NCBI GenBank assembly: GCA_045600585.1
Contig: JAZRYE010000024.1
Location: 1-32,447 of the forward strand
DNA: 32,447 nt
Reading direction: 5' to 3'
Source: JAZRYE01 sp045600585
Lineage (GTDB): Bacteria; Bacillota_I; Bacilli_A; RFN20; CAG-826
In this document: in pieces, positions 7,234 to 14,730 of the stretch
How positions within the stretch are numbered: position 1 is the stretch's first letter
How the letters are laid out: each line of letters begins with the position of its first letter
Made by a program: the position numbers and the translations under genes
Notes under the pieces: model-generated
Told to the model about the DNA's origin: nothing
Database searches by the model: none
What the model saw: only the letters and a program-made list of their open reading frames with translations

Positions 7234-9480
7234 TTATTTTTTTACTTTATATAAATTAATGCTTAATGCATTCAAAACAACACAAACGCTTGAAATAGAC
7301 ATCGCAAGAGATCCAATCATAGGATTAATAGATATAAAAGGAATGATTCCAGTAGCAATTACAACACAAATCAAGTTGTAAAAGAATGCCCAAAATAATC
7401 CTATTTTAATTCCAAGTAATGTTCTTTTTGATAAGCCAATCGCATTTCTAACATCTAATAGATCATTGTGCAACAAAACTATATCTGCAGAATCAAGAGC
7501 GACATCACTACCTGCACCTATAGCAATTCCAATATCGGCGCTTGTTAAAGCAAGAGCATCGTTAACCCCATCTCCTACCATTGCAACTAAATGCTTTTCA
7601 TCTTTCTTTAAAGAATTAACTATATTTTGTTTATCAGTAGGAAGGACTTCAGAAATAACTCTATCAACTCCAACTATATCGCCAACGCATTTAGCGGTTT
7701 CTTTATTGTCGCCTGTAAGCATGATAACGGAAAGACCTAGTTTATGAAGTTCATGAATTGCTTGCTTGCTTGTTTCTTTAATTTTATCCATGATAGCAAT
7801 TAACGCTTGAATTTCATTATTAGCAATCGCAAACAAGACAGTTTTACCTTCGCTTGATAATTTAAGAAACATATCGTGCCATTTTGTTGAATAATCGCCG
7901 TTTTTAAGGACGTTTTGGTTTCCAACGATTATTTGTTTGTTTTCAATTGTTCCGCTTAATCCAACGCCGTTTATTGATTTAAAATCAGCAACAGCTCTTG
8001 AATTCGCTTTTACACTTTCACAATAGTTTACAATTGCTGCTCCTAAAGGATGTTCAGAAAGTAATTCCAAAGAATATATTTCATCAATAAAATCGTCATT
8101 ACCAACTTTAATATAATCAGTAACAGTTGGTTTTCCTTCTGTTATTGTTCCGGTTTTATCTAAAATCACAGTATCGACACTATGAACTTTTTCTAGAATT
8201 TCAGCATTCTTTATTAAAAGTCCATTTTGGGCACCTTTTCCACTAGCGACCATAATTGCAACCGGAGTCGCCAATCCTAATGCACAAGGACATGCTATAA
8301 CCAATACCGTAATAGCATAATTAAAAGCAACGTCAAACGTATGCGAAGAAATAAACCAAGCAATAAATGTAACTAATGCAATAATAAAAATTGCTGGTAC
8401 AAAAAATAAGCTTACTTTATCTACAAGTTTTGAAATAGGTGCCTTAGAATTTGATGCCTCCTCAACAAGTTTAATGATGGTATTTATTGAAGTGTCTTCA
8501 CCAACTTTAGTTGCTTTTATTTCGACATAACCATTCATCAGCATAGAGGAAGAAGTAACATTTTCTCCAATTGATTTATAATTTGGAATCGATTCTCCGG
8601 TCATAATAGAATCATCAAAAGATCCACTTCCATTAATGATTTCCCCATCAACTGGAACTCTCTCGCCTTTTTTGATGATTACCACATCACCAATTTTTAC
8701 ATCTTCGATTGGTATTATTTTATCGCCATCATTAGTTTTAATTGTTGCTTCCATCGGGGATAATTTAATTAAATCTTCTACAGCCTTTTTAGTTCTTTTC
8801 TTAGAAATTAATTCAAAATATTTACCAAGAGAAACCAAAGTCAAAATCATAGAAACACTTTCAAAATATAAATTCATATGAAGTTTTTGAACTACTTCCC
8901 AATTTCCTTGTTTCATATTTATTAAAATCATAATCATTGTATAAATGCCGTAAACTAAAGCGGCAGTTGCACCAACTGAAATCAATGAATTCATATTCGG
9001 TTTTAGCTTAATTATTTTTTTAAATCCATCAATAAAAATAGAGAAATAAATAGCAACTGTTGGAATTGTTAAAATTAATTCAGTTAAGCAAAAGAAAAAT
9101 GCATTAGGTAGCTCTCCATTACTATTCGGAGTTGGATCAATAAACCAAGGTAAAGGGGCTTTAAACATGTGGCCCATAGAAACATACATAAGAAGAAGCA
9201 TAAAAGCAAAAGAAACAATTAATTTTACTAAATTAATATCGACAGATTTCTTTACAATTGCTTGTTTCGGTTTGGCTATGCTAGCGTCATATCCATCTTT
9301 TTTTACCGCTTCAATAATCAATTCTTCATTAGTAATGTTTTCATCCCATGATACTTCCATGTTATTGCTTAACAAATTGACATTAACGGAAATAACACCA
9401 TCAACCTTTTCGACAGCTTTTTGTACGTGTGCCTGACATGCTGCGCACATCATTCCTTGTACATCAAAAACCCTTTTCAT
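7234..9480 (-). CDS. copA: Copper-exporting P1B-type ATPase
   Basis: This 748-residue pump exports Cu(I). The N-terminal HMA domain has GMMCAAC (C12, C15). It is followed by eight expected membrane helices, the actuator TGES motif (MTGESIP), the transmembrane metal site CPC in VIACPCALG, the phosphorylation site DKTGT, the SEHPLG nucleotide motif, and GDGVND. The final helices carry YN (in FFYNLI) and MxxSS (in LAMSISSV), the Cu(I)-specific P1B-1 signature. Its start overlaps the csoR stop by one base (TAATG), so the two are translationally coupled. Repression by CsoR is inferred from operon order and the operator upstream. Confidence 0.95.
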   Translation of the reverse strand: MKRVFDVQGMMCAACQAHVQKAVEKVDGVISVNVNLLSNNMEVSWDENITNEELIIEAVKKDGYDASIAKPKQAIVKKSVDINLVKLIVSFAFMLLLMYVSMGHMFKAPLPWFIDPTPNSNGELPNAFFFCLTELILTIPTVAIYFSIFIDGFKKIIKLKPNMNSLISVGATAALVYGIYTMIMILINMKQGNWEVVQKLHMNLYFESVSMILTLVSLGKYFELISKKRTKKAVEDLIKLSPMEATIKTNDGDKIIPIEDVKIGDVVIIKKGERVPVDGEIINGSGSFDDSIMTGESIPNYKSIGENVTSSSMLMNGYVEIKATKVGEDTSINTIIKLVEEASNSKAPISKLVDKVSLFFVPAIFIIALVTFIAWFISSHTFDVAFNYAITVLVIACPCALGLATPVAIMVASGKGAQNGLLIKNAEILEKVHSVDTVILDKTGTITEGKPTVTDYIKVGNDDFIDEIYSLELLSEHPLGAAIVNYCESVKANSRAVADFKSINGVGLSGTIENKQIIVGNQNVLKNGDYSTKWHDMFLKLSSEGKTVLFAIANNEIQALIAIMDKIKETSKQAIHELHKLGLSVIMLTGDNKETAKCVGDIVGVDRVISEVLPTDKQNIVNSLKKDEKHLVAMVGDGVNDALALTSADIGIAIGAGSDVALDSADIVLLHNDLLDVRNAIGLSKRTLLGIKIGLFWAFFYNLICVVIATGIIPFISINPMIGSLAMSISSVCVVLNALSINLYKVKK

Positions 9481-9773
9481 TATTGAAACCTCTTAAACAT
9501 ATCGGTAATCTCATCAAGAACAGAGAAATCACCATCTTTAATGTCTCTTTCGACACATGTATGTAAATGTCTATCTAGCATAAGGTTTGCCAAAGATTTA
9601 ATCGCTTTATCAATTGCAGATAATTGAATAATAATATCACCGCAATATCTATTTTCTTCAATCATAGATTTAATTCCATTCATTTGGCCAACAATACGAT
9701 TAATTCTATTTTCTAAATCCTTTTGCTCTTCTCTCGTGCGAATAGTTTCTTTATTACAACAACAATTTTCCAT
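9480..9773 (-). CDS. csoR: CsoR-family copper-sensing repressor
   Basis: This 97-residue all-helical DUF156-family repressor has the Cu(I)-binding set C44, H69 and C73. The spacings (25 and 4) match those of the known CsoR site. Cu(I) binding would release DNA and switch on csoR-copA-copZ. The N-terminus carries an unusual C4-C5-C6 run (ENCCCNK) outside the usual site. GAGG lies 8 nt before the ATG. The gene is the first of the operon, and its operator sits in its own promoter, so it is autoregulated. Confidence 0.92.
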   Translation of the reverse strand: MENCCCNKETIRTREEQKDLENRINRIVGQMNGIKSMIEENRYCGDIIIQLSAIDKAIKSLANLMLDRHLHTCVERDIKDGDFSVLDEITDMFKRFQ

Positions 9774-9791
9774 ATCTAATACCTCGTATCA

Positions 9792-9820
9792 ATAATATAC
9801 CTACTGGGGGTATACATCAA
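9792..9820 (-). promoter_or_regulatory. cop operon promoter with CsoR-type operator in its spacer
   Basis: On the minus strand, TTGATG (-35, 9820-9815), a 17-bp spacer and TATTAT (-10, 9797-9792). The spacer holds most of an imperfect palindrome with a G tract (plus-strand TATACCTACTGGGGGTATA, 9796-9814), the known shape of CsoR operators. A bound repressor would sit directly between -35 and -10. Confidence 0.85.
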
Positions 9821-9822
9821 TT

Positions 9823-9851
9823 AAAAAGAAACAGCCCAATTAGGACTGTTT
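9823..9851 (-). terminator. Terminator of the Zn/Cd ATPase gene
   Basis: On the minus strand, AAACAGTCC / GGGCTGTTT stem (one T-G pair) with a TAATT loop, followed by CTTTTT. It separates the ATPase transcript from the csoR promoter, which starts two bases beyond. Confidence 0.8.
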
Positions 9852-9858
9852 AATTTAA

Positions 9859-11832
9859 TTAAATCTTTGAACACCTCATAGCATTCAAAATTGCTATTAC
9901 GGCAACTCCAACATCGCCAAACACTGAAAGCCACATAACAGGGAAATTTAAAGCCTCCCACGAAGGTATGGAAGAGAACAAAACAGCGATTATCATAATG
10001 CTGACTTTAATAGCAATCGCGAAAATAATATTCTCTAATACAATTTTCATTGTCTTTTTTGCAACTTTCTTTGCTACTGGAATACTTTTTAAATCATCAT
10101 GCATCAAAACAATATCACTCGCTTCAATAGCAGCATCGCTTCCGACACCGCCCATTGCAATTCCGATGTCACTCCTCATCAAAACAGGTGCATCATTAAT
10201 TCCATCCCCAACAAAGCATAAAACTTCATTGTCTTTTTTATTTGCCAATAAATTCTCTACTTCCCCTACTTTATCTTGTGGAAGTAATGAGGCTTTGAAT
10301 TCTGTTAATCCAAGTTCTTTAGCAACATGCTTTGCGATATTTTCATTATCGCCAGTTAGCATAATTGTTTTAGCACCAACGCTATTCAAATATGAAATCG
10401 TTTCTTTAGCGTCATCTTTAATTTCATCGGAAATTACAATATATCCAAGATATTCGTTATCTACTGCAACATAAACAATAGTTCCTGCCCCATTGGTTTT
10501 TTCAAAAACAATATTATTAGCAGTCATTAATTTCTCGTTGCCACATAAAATGGTTTGTTTGCCTCTAGCAATAATACCTTTACCTGCGACATTTTCCAAT
10601 GTGTAGTCATTATCAATTTCTTTTCCATATGCATTTCTAATCGAAATAGCAATTGGATGATTAGATTGACTTTCTGCAATTGAAGCGATTCTTAAAATAT
10701 CATCTCTTTTTTCTTCTGGATAAATTGAAGAAACAACAAAATTTCCTTTAGTTAATGTTCCAGTTTTGTCAAAGACAAAGATATTTGCTTTATTAAAATT
10801 TTCAAGATAAATTGATCCTTTAACCAAAATTCCTTTTTTGGAAGAACCTCCAATACCGGAAAAGAATGTTAAAGGAACAGAAATAACTAAAGCACAAGGG
10901 CATGAAACAACAAGGAATGACAATGCACTATAAATCCATTTTGACCATGTGGACCAATCGCCATTAATTAATCCGATTCCAACAGGAGTTAATACAGCAA
11001 CAGCTAAAGCCAATCCAACGACTATGGGTGTGTAATATTTAGAAAATTTAGTAATAAATGCTTCAGATTTAGACTTTTGAGATGAAGCATTCTCAACAAG
11101 ATCAAGAATTTTACTAACAGTTGAATCATAAAACACTTTTGAAACTTCTACTTCAATTGTGCTTGTTAAATTTACTGTTCCAGATATTACAGAAGAACCT
11201 TCAATAACTTCTTGAGGAAGAGATTCACCCGTTAATGCCTTTGTATCAAGAGTTGAACTGCCTTTAATAATTACACCATCTAAAGGTATTTTTTCACCAG
11301 GTTTGACTTGAATAATATCTCCGACATTTACTTCTGAAGGATCTACTTCAATAAATTCACCATCTTTTAATAAATTAGCAAAATCTGGTCTAATATCCAT
11401 CAAAGACGAAATTGAATTTCTTGATTTACCAACAGCATATTGTTGAAACCATTCACCAACTTGATAAAAAAGAATAACAGCACATCCTTCTTCAAAGCCC
11501 TCAGGTTCTCCGATTGCAATAGAAGTATATATGCCTAAACCAAAAGCTCCAATAGAGGCCACTACCATAAGGAAATTTTCATCCAATAATTGTCCATGAA
11601 TAATATTTAATACTGCTTTTTTAACTATTCCATGAGCAATATAAATATAAATTCCCAAATAAAGTGCAAAAGGTAAAAGCCATCCAAATTGTCCAGGTAT
11701 TAAAGAGGCAAGACCATATCTAAAGTCCCCTCCAACAAAATGTTTTAGAACAATATCAGCAATTAAGATTGGGAAAAACAAGCAGGCGGCAATTATTATG
11801 CGTTTTAAATTTCTTTTTTGTTTTCTAGTCAT
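9859..11832 (-). CDS. zntA: Zn/Cd/Pb-type P1B ATPase lacking an N-terminal metal-binding domain
   Basis: This 657-residue efflux ATPase has a TGES actuator (ALTGESLP), the CPC membrane site in VVSCPCALV, DKTGTLTKG phosphorylation, SNHPIA, GDGINDAPVL, and a terminal helix with FGDVGVAV. The Asp there (residue about 640) is the P1B-2 marker for divalent Zn/Cd/Pb transport. Unlike ZntA and CadA, it has no N-terminal HMA domain; a separate small HMA gene lies 84 bp upstream. Start: AAGGAGC Shine-Dalgarno before the ATG. It has its own predicted promoter and a copy of the palindrome found in front of the ArsR-type regulator, so both units are probably controlled together. zntA is a family-level label; Cd specificity (cadA) is equally possible. 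Confidence 0.9.
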   Translation of the reverse strand: MTRKQKRNLKRIIIAACLFFPILIADIVLKHFVGGDFRYGLASLIPGQFGWLLPFALYLGIYIYIAHGIVKKAVLNIIHGQLLDENFLMVVASIGAFGLGIYTSIAIGEPEGFEEGCAVILFYQVGEWFQQYAVGKSRNSISSLMDIRPDFANLLKDGEFIEVDPSEVNVGDIIQVKPGEKIPLDGVIIKGSSTLDTKALTGESLPQEVIEGSSVISGTVNLTSTIEVEVSKVFYDSTVSKILDLVENASSQKSKSEAFITKFSKYYTPIVVGLALAVAVLTPVGIGLINGDWSTWSKWIYSALSFLVVSCPCALVISVPLTFFSGIGGSSKKGILVKGSIYLENFNKANIFVFDKTGTLTKGNFVVSSIYPEEKRDDILRIASIAESQSNHPIAISIRNAYGKEIDNDYTLENVAGKGIIARGKQTILCGNEKLMTANNIVFEKTNGAGTIVYVAVDNEYLGYIVISDEIKDDAKETISYLNSVGAKTIMLTGDNENIAKHVAKELGLTEFKASLLPQDKVGEVENLLANKKDNEVLCFVGDGINDAPVLMRSDIGIAMGGVGSDAAIEASDIVLMHDDLKSIPVAKKVAKKTMKIVLENIIFAIAIKVSIMIIAVLFSSIPSWEALNFPVMWLSVFGDVGVAVIAILNAMRCSKI

Positions 11833-11843
11833 AAAAAGCTCCT

Positions 11844-11897
11844 TAGTTGAATAGTTGAATATTCGTTCAACTATAGATCAAATAAATAATGTGTAAA
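11844..11897 (-). promoter_or_regulatory. zntA promoter and SmtB/CadC-type operator
   Basis: On the minus strand, TTTACA (11897-11892), a 16-bp spacer and TATAGT (11875-11870). A palindrome with 8-bp arms TAGTTGAA / TTCAACTA around TATTCG lies at 11852-11873 and overlaps the -10. An extra direct half-site TAGTTGAA (11844-11851) abuts it. The core matches the palindrome before the regulator gene at 12498-12517 with one change. Confidence 0.82.
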
Positions 11898-11912
11898 ACA
11901 CATTATCTATAG
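11871..11912 (-). other. Nested inverted repeats between the HMA gene and zntA
   Basis: ATAATGTG (11886-11893) pairs with CACATTAT (11899-11906). Outside these, CTATAGAT (11871-11878) pairs with ATCTATAG (11905-11912), with some overlap of the two right arms. The hairpin starts 4 bases after the HMA stop codon and covers the zntA -35. It is not followed by a good U-run, so it is a weak terminator or attenuator at best. Confidence 0.45.
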
Positions 11913-11916
11913 TAAA

Positions 11917-12126
11917 TTACATTTCAATTTCGAAATCTGGTTCAACTTTGCGAGCAACTTTAAGAACATCTTTGATAATTCCATCGACGTCATCTGCTTC
12001 AAGAGTCATTTTTTGTGTAATGAAGTTAACTGAGCAAGATTTAACACCATCCATTTTCTTGACAGCTTCTTCAACTTTGCCAGCACAAACCGCGCAATCG
12101 ACTTCAATTTTAAATACTTTTTTCAT
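11917..12126 (-). CDS. Stand-alone HMA-domain metal-binding protein
   Basis: This 69-residue protein consists of one heavy-metal-associated domain with the metal site VDCAVCAG (C11, C14). The Asp before the first Cys is typical of the N-terminal domains of Zn/Cd ATPases (DCxxC) rather than of copper chaperones (MxCxxC). The ATG at 12126 is chosen because AGGAG lies 8 nt upstream; the in-frame TTG at 12132 would be only 2 nt from it. It follows the ArsR-type regulator by 11 bp. It probably serves as a detached metal-binding domain or chaperone for the domain-less ATPase downstream; this is inference. Confidence 0.87.
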   Translation of the reverse strand: MKKVFKIEVDCAVCAGKVEEAVKKMDGVKSCSVNFITQKMTLEADDVDGIIKDVLKVARKVEPDFEIEM

Positions 12127-12137
12127 AATCAAATCTC

Positions 12138-12482
12138 CTATTTTTCGTTAATGTGTGATAATCCACATTCAAATATCTTACTAACATGGTCGTCATCCAA
12201 TGAGTAATAGACTTCTTTGCCAACTTTCCTATTTTTAACAAGTTTAGAAGAACGAAGAATTCTAAGCTGATGGCTAACCGCAGATTTTGTCATGTTTAAA
12301 CAAGCAGCAATATCACAAACACATAATTCAGAAATTTCTAAACAAGAAAGAATTTTTGTTCGTGTTGAATCGCCGAACACTTTAAATAATTCGGCTAAGT
12401 CATAAATTTCATCTTCACTAGGAAGTTCATTTCTAACTTTGTCCACTACTTTTTGATTAACAATGTTTTCTACAATATCCAT
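12138..12482 (-). CDS. ArsR/SmtB-family Zn/Cd-responsive repressor (CadC/SmtB type)
   Basis: This 114-residue winged-helix repressor has ELCVCD (C54, C56; the alpha-3 metal-sensing motif of CadC/ArsR) and an HTH with MTKSAVSHQLRILR. The C-terminal D97-x-H99, H110 and E113 have the residue identities and spacing of the SmtB alpha-5 zinc site. Both kinds of site are therefore present in one protein. The ATG at 12482 is preferred: an upstream in-frame TTG lies inside the operator palindrome and has no Shine-Dalgarno. Metal binding would release DNA and derepress this gene, the HMA gene and zntA. The GAGAA ribosome site is weak. Confidence 0.9.
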   Translation of the reverse strand: MDIVENIVNQKVVDKVRNELPSEDEIYDLAELFKVFGDSTRTKILSCLEISELCVCDIAACLNMTKSAVSHQLRILRSSKLVKNRKVGKEVYYSLDDDHVSKIFECGLSHINEK

Positions 12483-12497
12483 ATTTTTCTCATAAAC

Positions 12498-12555
12498 AGT
12501 TGAACGAGTATTCAACTATTCATTTATATTATAGATTGATTAAAATAAGAGTCAA
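12498..12555 (-). promoter_or_regulatory. Promoter and operator of the SmtB/CadC-type regulator
   Basis: On the minus strand, TTGACT (12555-12550), a 16-bp spacer and TATAAT (12533-12528). A palindrome AGTTGAA / TTCAACT around a 6-bp centre lies at 12498-12517, just downstream of the -10. It is the second copy of the operator in front of zntA. Confidence 0.87.
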
Positions 12556-12569
12556 TTACATTTTGCAAA

Positions 12570-12597
12570 GAAAAAGACTCTCAAAACGAGAGTCTTA
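12570..12597 (-). terminator. Terminator of the aldolase gene
   Basis: On the minus strand, AAGACTCTC / GAGAGTCTT, a 9-bp stem with a GTTTT loop, followed by TTTC. Confidence 0.85.
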
Positions 12598-12615
12598 ATT
12601 AACATTAATTAATAA

Positions 12616-13596
12616 TTAGATCTTGTCGTTAGAACCTAAGACATCCATGATCTTATGTTTGACAACTGCTTTGACGTTAGCACGGCCATCACCAAGATAT
12701 TGTCTTGGGTCAAAGTGTTCTGGGTGTTCATCAAAGTGTTTACGAATGCCAGCTGTTAAACCTAAACGTAAGTCAGAGTCAATGTTGATCTTACAAACAG
12801 CGTGTTTTGCTGCTTCTCTTAATTGTTCTTCTGGGATACCGACAGCATCAGGCATTTTTCCACCATGAGCGTTAATGATATCAACATATTCTTGTGGAAC
12901 TGATGAAGAACCATGTAAAACGATTGGGAATCCTGGTAATCTCTTTTCGACTTCTTCTAAGATATCAATTCTTAATGGAGGTGGAACTAAAACACCTCTT
13001 TCATTTCTTGTGCATTGTTCTGGTTTGAACTTATAAGCACCGTGAGATGTACCGATAGCAATAGCTAAGCTATCAACACCTGTTCTTGTAACGAAGTCTT
13101 GAACTTGGTCTGGATCTGTATATGAAGATTTGCCAAATTCAACTTTAACTTCATCTTCAACACCAGCTAATGTGCCTAATTCAGCTTCAACAGTAACGTA
13201 TCTACCGAGTTTAGCAACGTTGTGTGCATAATCGCAAACTTTCTTAACGATTGCAACGTTTTCTTCGTATGGTTTGCTTGAGCAGTCAATCATGACTGAT
13301 GTGAAACCTTTGTCGATACAGTCAACACATAATTCATATGTATCACCGTGGTCTAAGTGTAAAGCGATTGGTAAGCCTGTTTCTTCAACAGCAGCTTCAA
13401 CCATTTTTCTTAAATAAGTTGGGTTTGCATAAGCTCTAGCACCCTTACTTACTTGAAGAATAACTGGGGAATTGCATTCTTTAGCAGCTTCTGTAATAGC
13501 TTGAACAATTTCCATATTATTGCAGTTAAAAGCACCAATTGCGTATCCGCCTTTGTATGCTTTTTCAAACATTTCTTTAGTATTAACTAATGGCAT
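12616..13596 (-). CDS. fba: Class II fructose-1,6-bisphosphate aldolase
   Basis: This glycolytic zinc enzyme splits fructose-1,6-bisphosphate into DHAP and glyceraldehyde-3-phosphate. The 326-residue sequence has GAFNCNNMEIVQAI near the N-terminus, the catalytic Asp and zinc ligand in LHLDHGD, the zinc-binding Glu in VEAELG, the GTSHGAY motif and IVLHGSSSVP. A stand-alone class II aldolase of this length fits the family, although tagatose-bisphosphate aldolases share the fold. AAAGGAG precedes the ATG. Its codon use looks more GC-rich and biased than its neighbours (for example GGT and CGT), as expected for high expression. It is monocistronic, with its own promoter and terminator. Confidence 0.94.
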   Translation of the reverse strand: MPLVNTKEMFEKAYKGGYAIGAFNCNNMEIVQAITEAAKECNSPVILQVSKGARAYANPTYLRKMVEAAVEETGLPIALHLDHGDTYELCVDCIDKGFTSVMIDCSSKPYEENVAIVKKVCDYAHNVAKLGRYVTVEAELGTLAGVEDEVKVEFGKSSYTDPDQVQDFVTRTGVDSLAIAIGTSHGAYKFKPEQCTRNERGVLVPPPLRIDILEEVEKRLPGFPIVLHGSSSVPQEYVDIINAHGGKMPDAVGIPEEQLREAAKHAVCKINIDSDLRLGLTAGIRKHFDEHPEHFDPRQYLGDGRANVKAVVKHKIMDVLGSNDKI

Positions 13597-13620
13597 ATTA
13601 AATTGCTCCTTTTCTTTGTA

Positions 13621-13649
13621 AGTATATATTAATTAAAAATAATTTTCAT
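13621..13649 (-). promoter_or_regulatory. Candidate promoter of the aldolase gene
   Basis: On the minus strand, ATGAAA (13649-13644), a 17-bp spacer and TATACT (13626-13621). A TATAAT further upstream is an alternative. Confidence 0.5.
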
Positions 13650-13658
13650 TATAAATGA

Positions 13659-14729
13659 TTAATTATTTGATTTATTTGCAATAGAAACGAGATTATCAGA
13701 GTCAAAATAAGCAATGAAATCACTAAAAGAATCAAATTCTTTATTATATAAATCTAAATAAAAGTTACCGTGAATTTTCGAATAAGAAATATCAAAAGGA
13801 AGGCCTTCTTTAATATCCAAGAATGCTTCAATTGCAGCAAGACGTAATTGAATAATAATCGATTTTTCAATCCAAAAATCACAAGGAATGTTAATTAGTT
13901 TTTTTAGTTTCAAATATAAATCGAGTCCATCACCAGTATCGTGCCAAATATCCATAAAGGCATAGTCAAAATTAGATAAATAATTATTTTCTAAAAAATC
14001 AAAAACATCGGACTCTATAATTTTAATTTTGTTCTTATATTCGAATTTATCTATAAGATACTTATTAAAGAATTCAATAACTTCGTGGTCCTTTTCTACT
14101 ACCATCACACTTTTGACATCTTCTTTATTTGAAACGGAGAACAAATAATAACCTAGTCCAAGACCACCAACAAGAACGTTTCCAAATGCCTTATTAATTG
14201 AATCTTTCATAGTATTAATTTCATTCGGGTTTAAAGACATCCATTCTCGCCCATTTTGTTTAATAGAAGGATAGGAAAAAACATCTTTAAAAAATCCGAT
14301 ATTTGAATTAATACGATAATAATTATCAATATCTACTTCCAAATCGTCAAAAACAAAGCCTTGGTATGGCAAATATGAAGTTTTACCAACAAACCAATTT
14401 CCATACGAAACAGTCAGACCACTTAATAAATTTCGATATTCTTCTTTATAATAATCTGCTGAATTTTGCACTTTAATGGATTTTAATAAATATTTAGAAA
14501 AGAATTCTCGATCTTCTTTATCATTTAAAGTATTGACCGCCAAAGCATATACATAATTACTAGAAAGATTAGAGTCACCACTTATTTCATTAAAAAGAGA
14601 CGGACTAACAAGACAGTCATAATTATTCAAAAAATGACTTAATAAGCTAAGTAAATGAATGTTATGTTCATGTACATTAAGAAAATGTTCTAATTCAATT
14701 TGATCTTCAGAATTAAAATTGAGTTTCAT
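13659..14729 (-). CDS. Rossmann-fold SAM-binding-like protein (methyltransferase or spermidine-synthase fold), function unknown
   Basis: This 356-residue protein has a variable helical N-terminal half. Its second half has a class I SAM-fold pattern: NVLVGGLGLGYYLFSV (glycine loop after beta-1), MVVEKDHEVIEFF (acidic end of beta-2), and NFDYAFMDIWHD (motif near beta-4). This resembles spermidine synthases and related enzymes, but I do not see a clear polyamine-site signature. It starts one base after the SurE stop (TAATATG) with no Shine-Dalgarno, so it is probably translated by coupling. It is third in an operon with a zinc-ribbon membrane protein and SurE. Substrate unknown. Confidence 0.6.
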   Translation of the reverse strand: MKLNFNSEDQIELEHFLNVHEHNIHLLSLLSHFLNNYDCLVSPSLFNEISGDSNLSSNYVYALAVNTLNDKEDREFFSKYLLKSIKVQNSADYYKEEYRNLLSGLTVSYGNWFVGKTSYLPYQGFVFDDLEVDIDNYYRINSNIGFFKDVFSYPSIKQNGREWMSLNPNEINTMKDSINKAFGNVLVGGLGLGYYLFSVSNKEDVKSVMVVEKDHEVIEFFNKYLIDKFEYKNKIKIIESDVFDFLENNYLSNFDYAFMDIWHDTGDGLDLYLKLKKLINIPCDFWIEKSIIIQLRLAAIEAFLDIKEGLPFDISYSKIHGNFYLDLYNKEFDSFSDFIAYFDSDNLVSIANKSNN

Positions 14730-14730
14730 A

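Noticed and set aside
12483..12515. TTG start for the ArsR-type regulator
   Set aside because: It lies inside the operator palindrome, at or before the likely transcript start, with no ribosome site.
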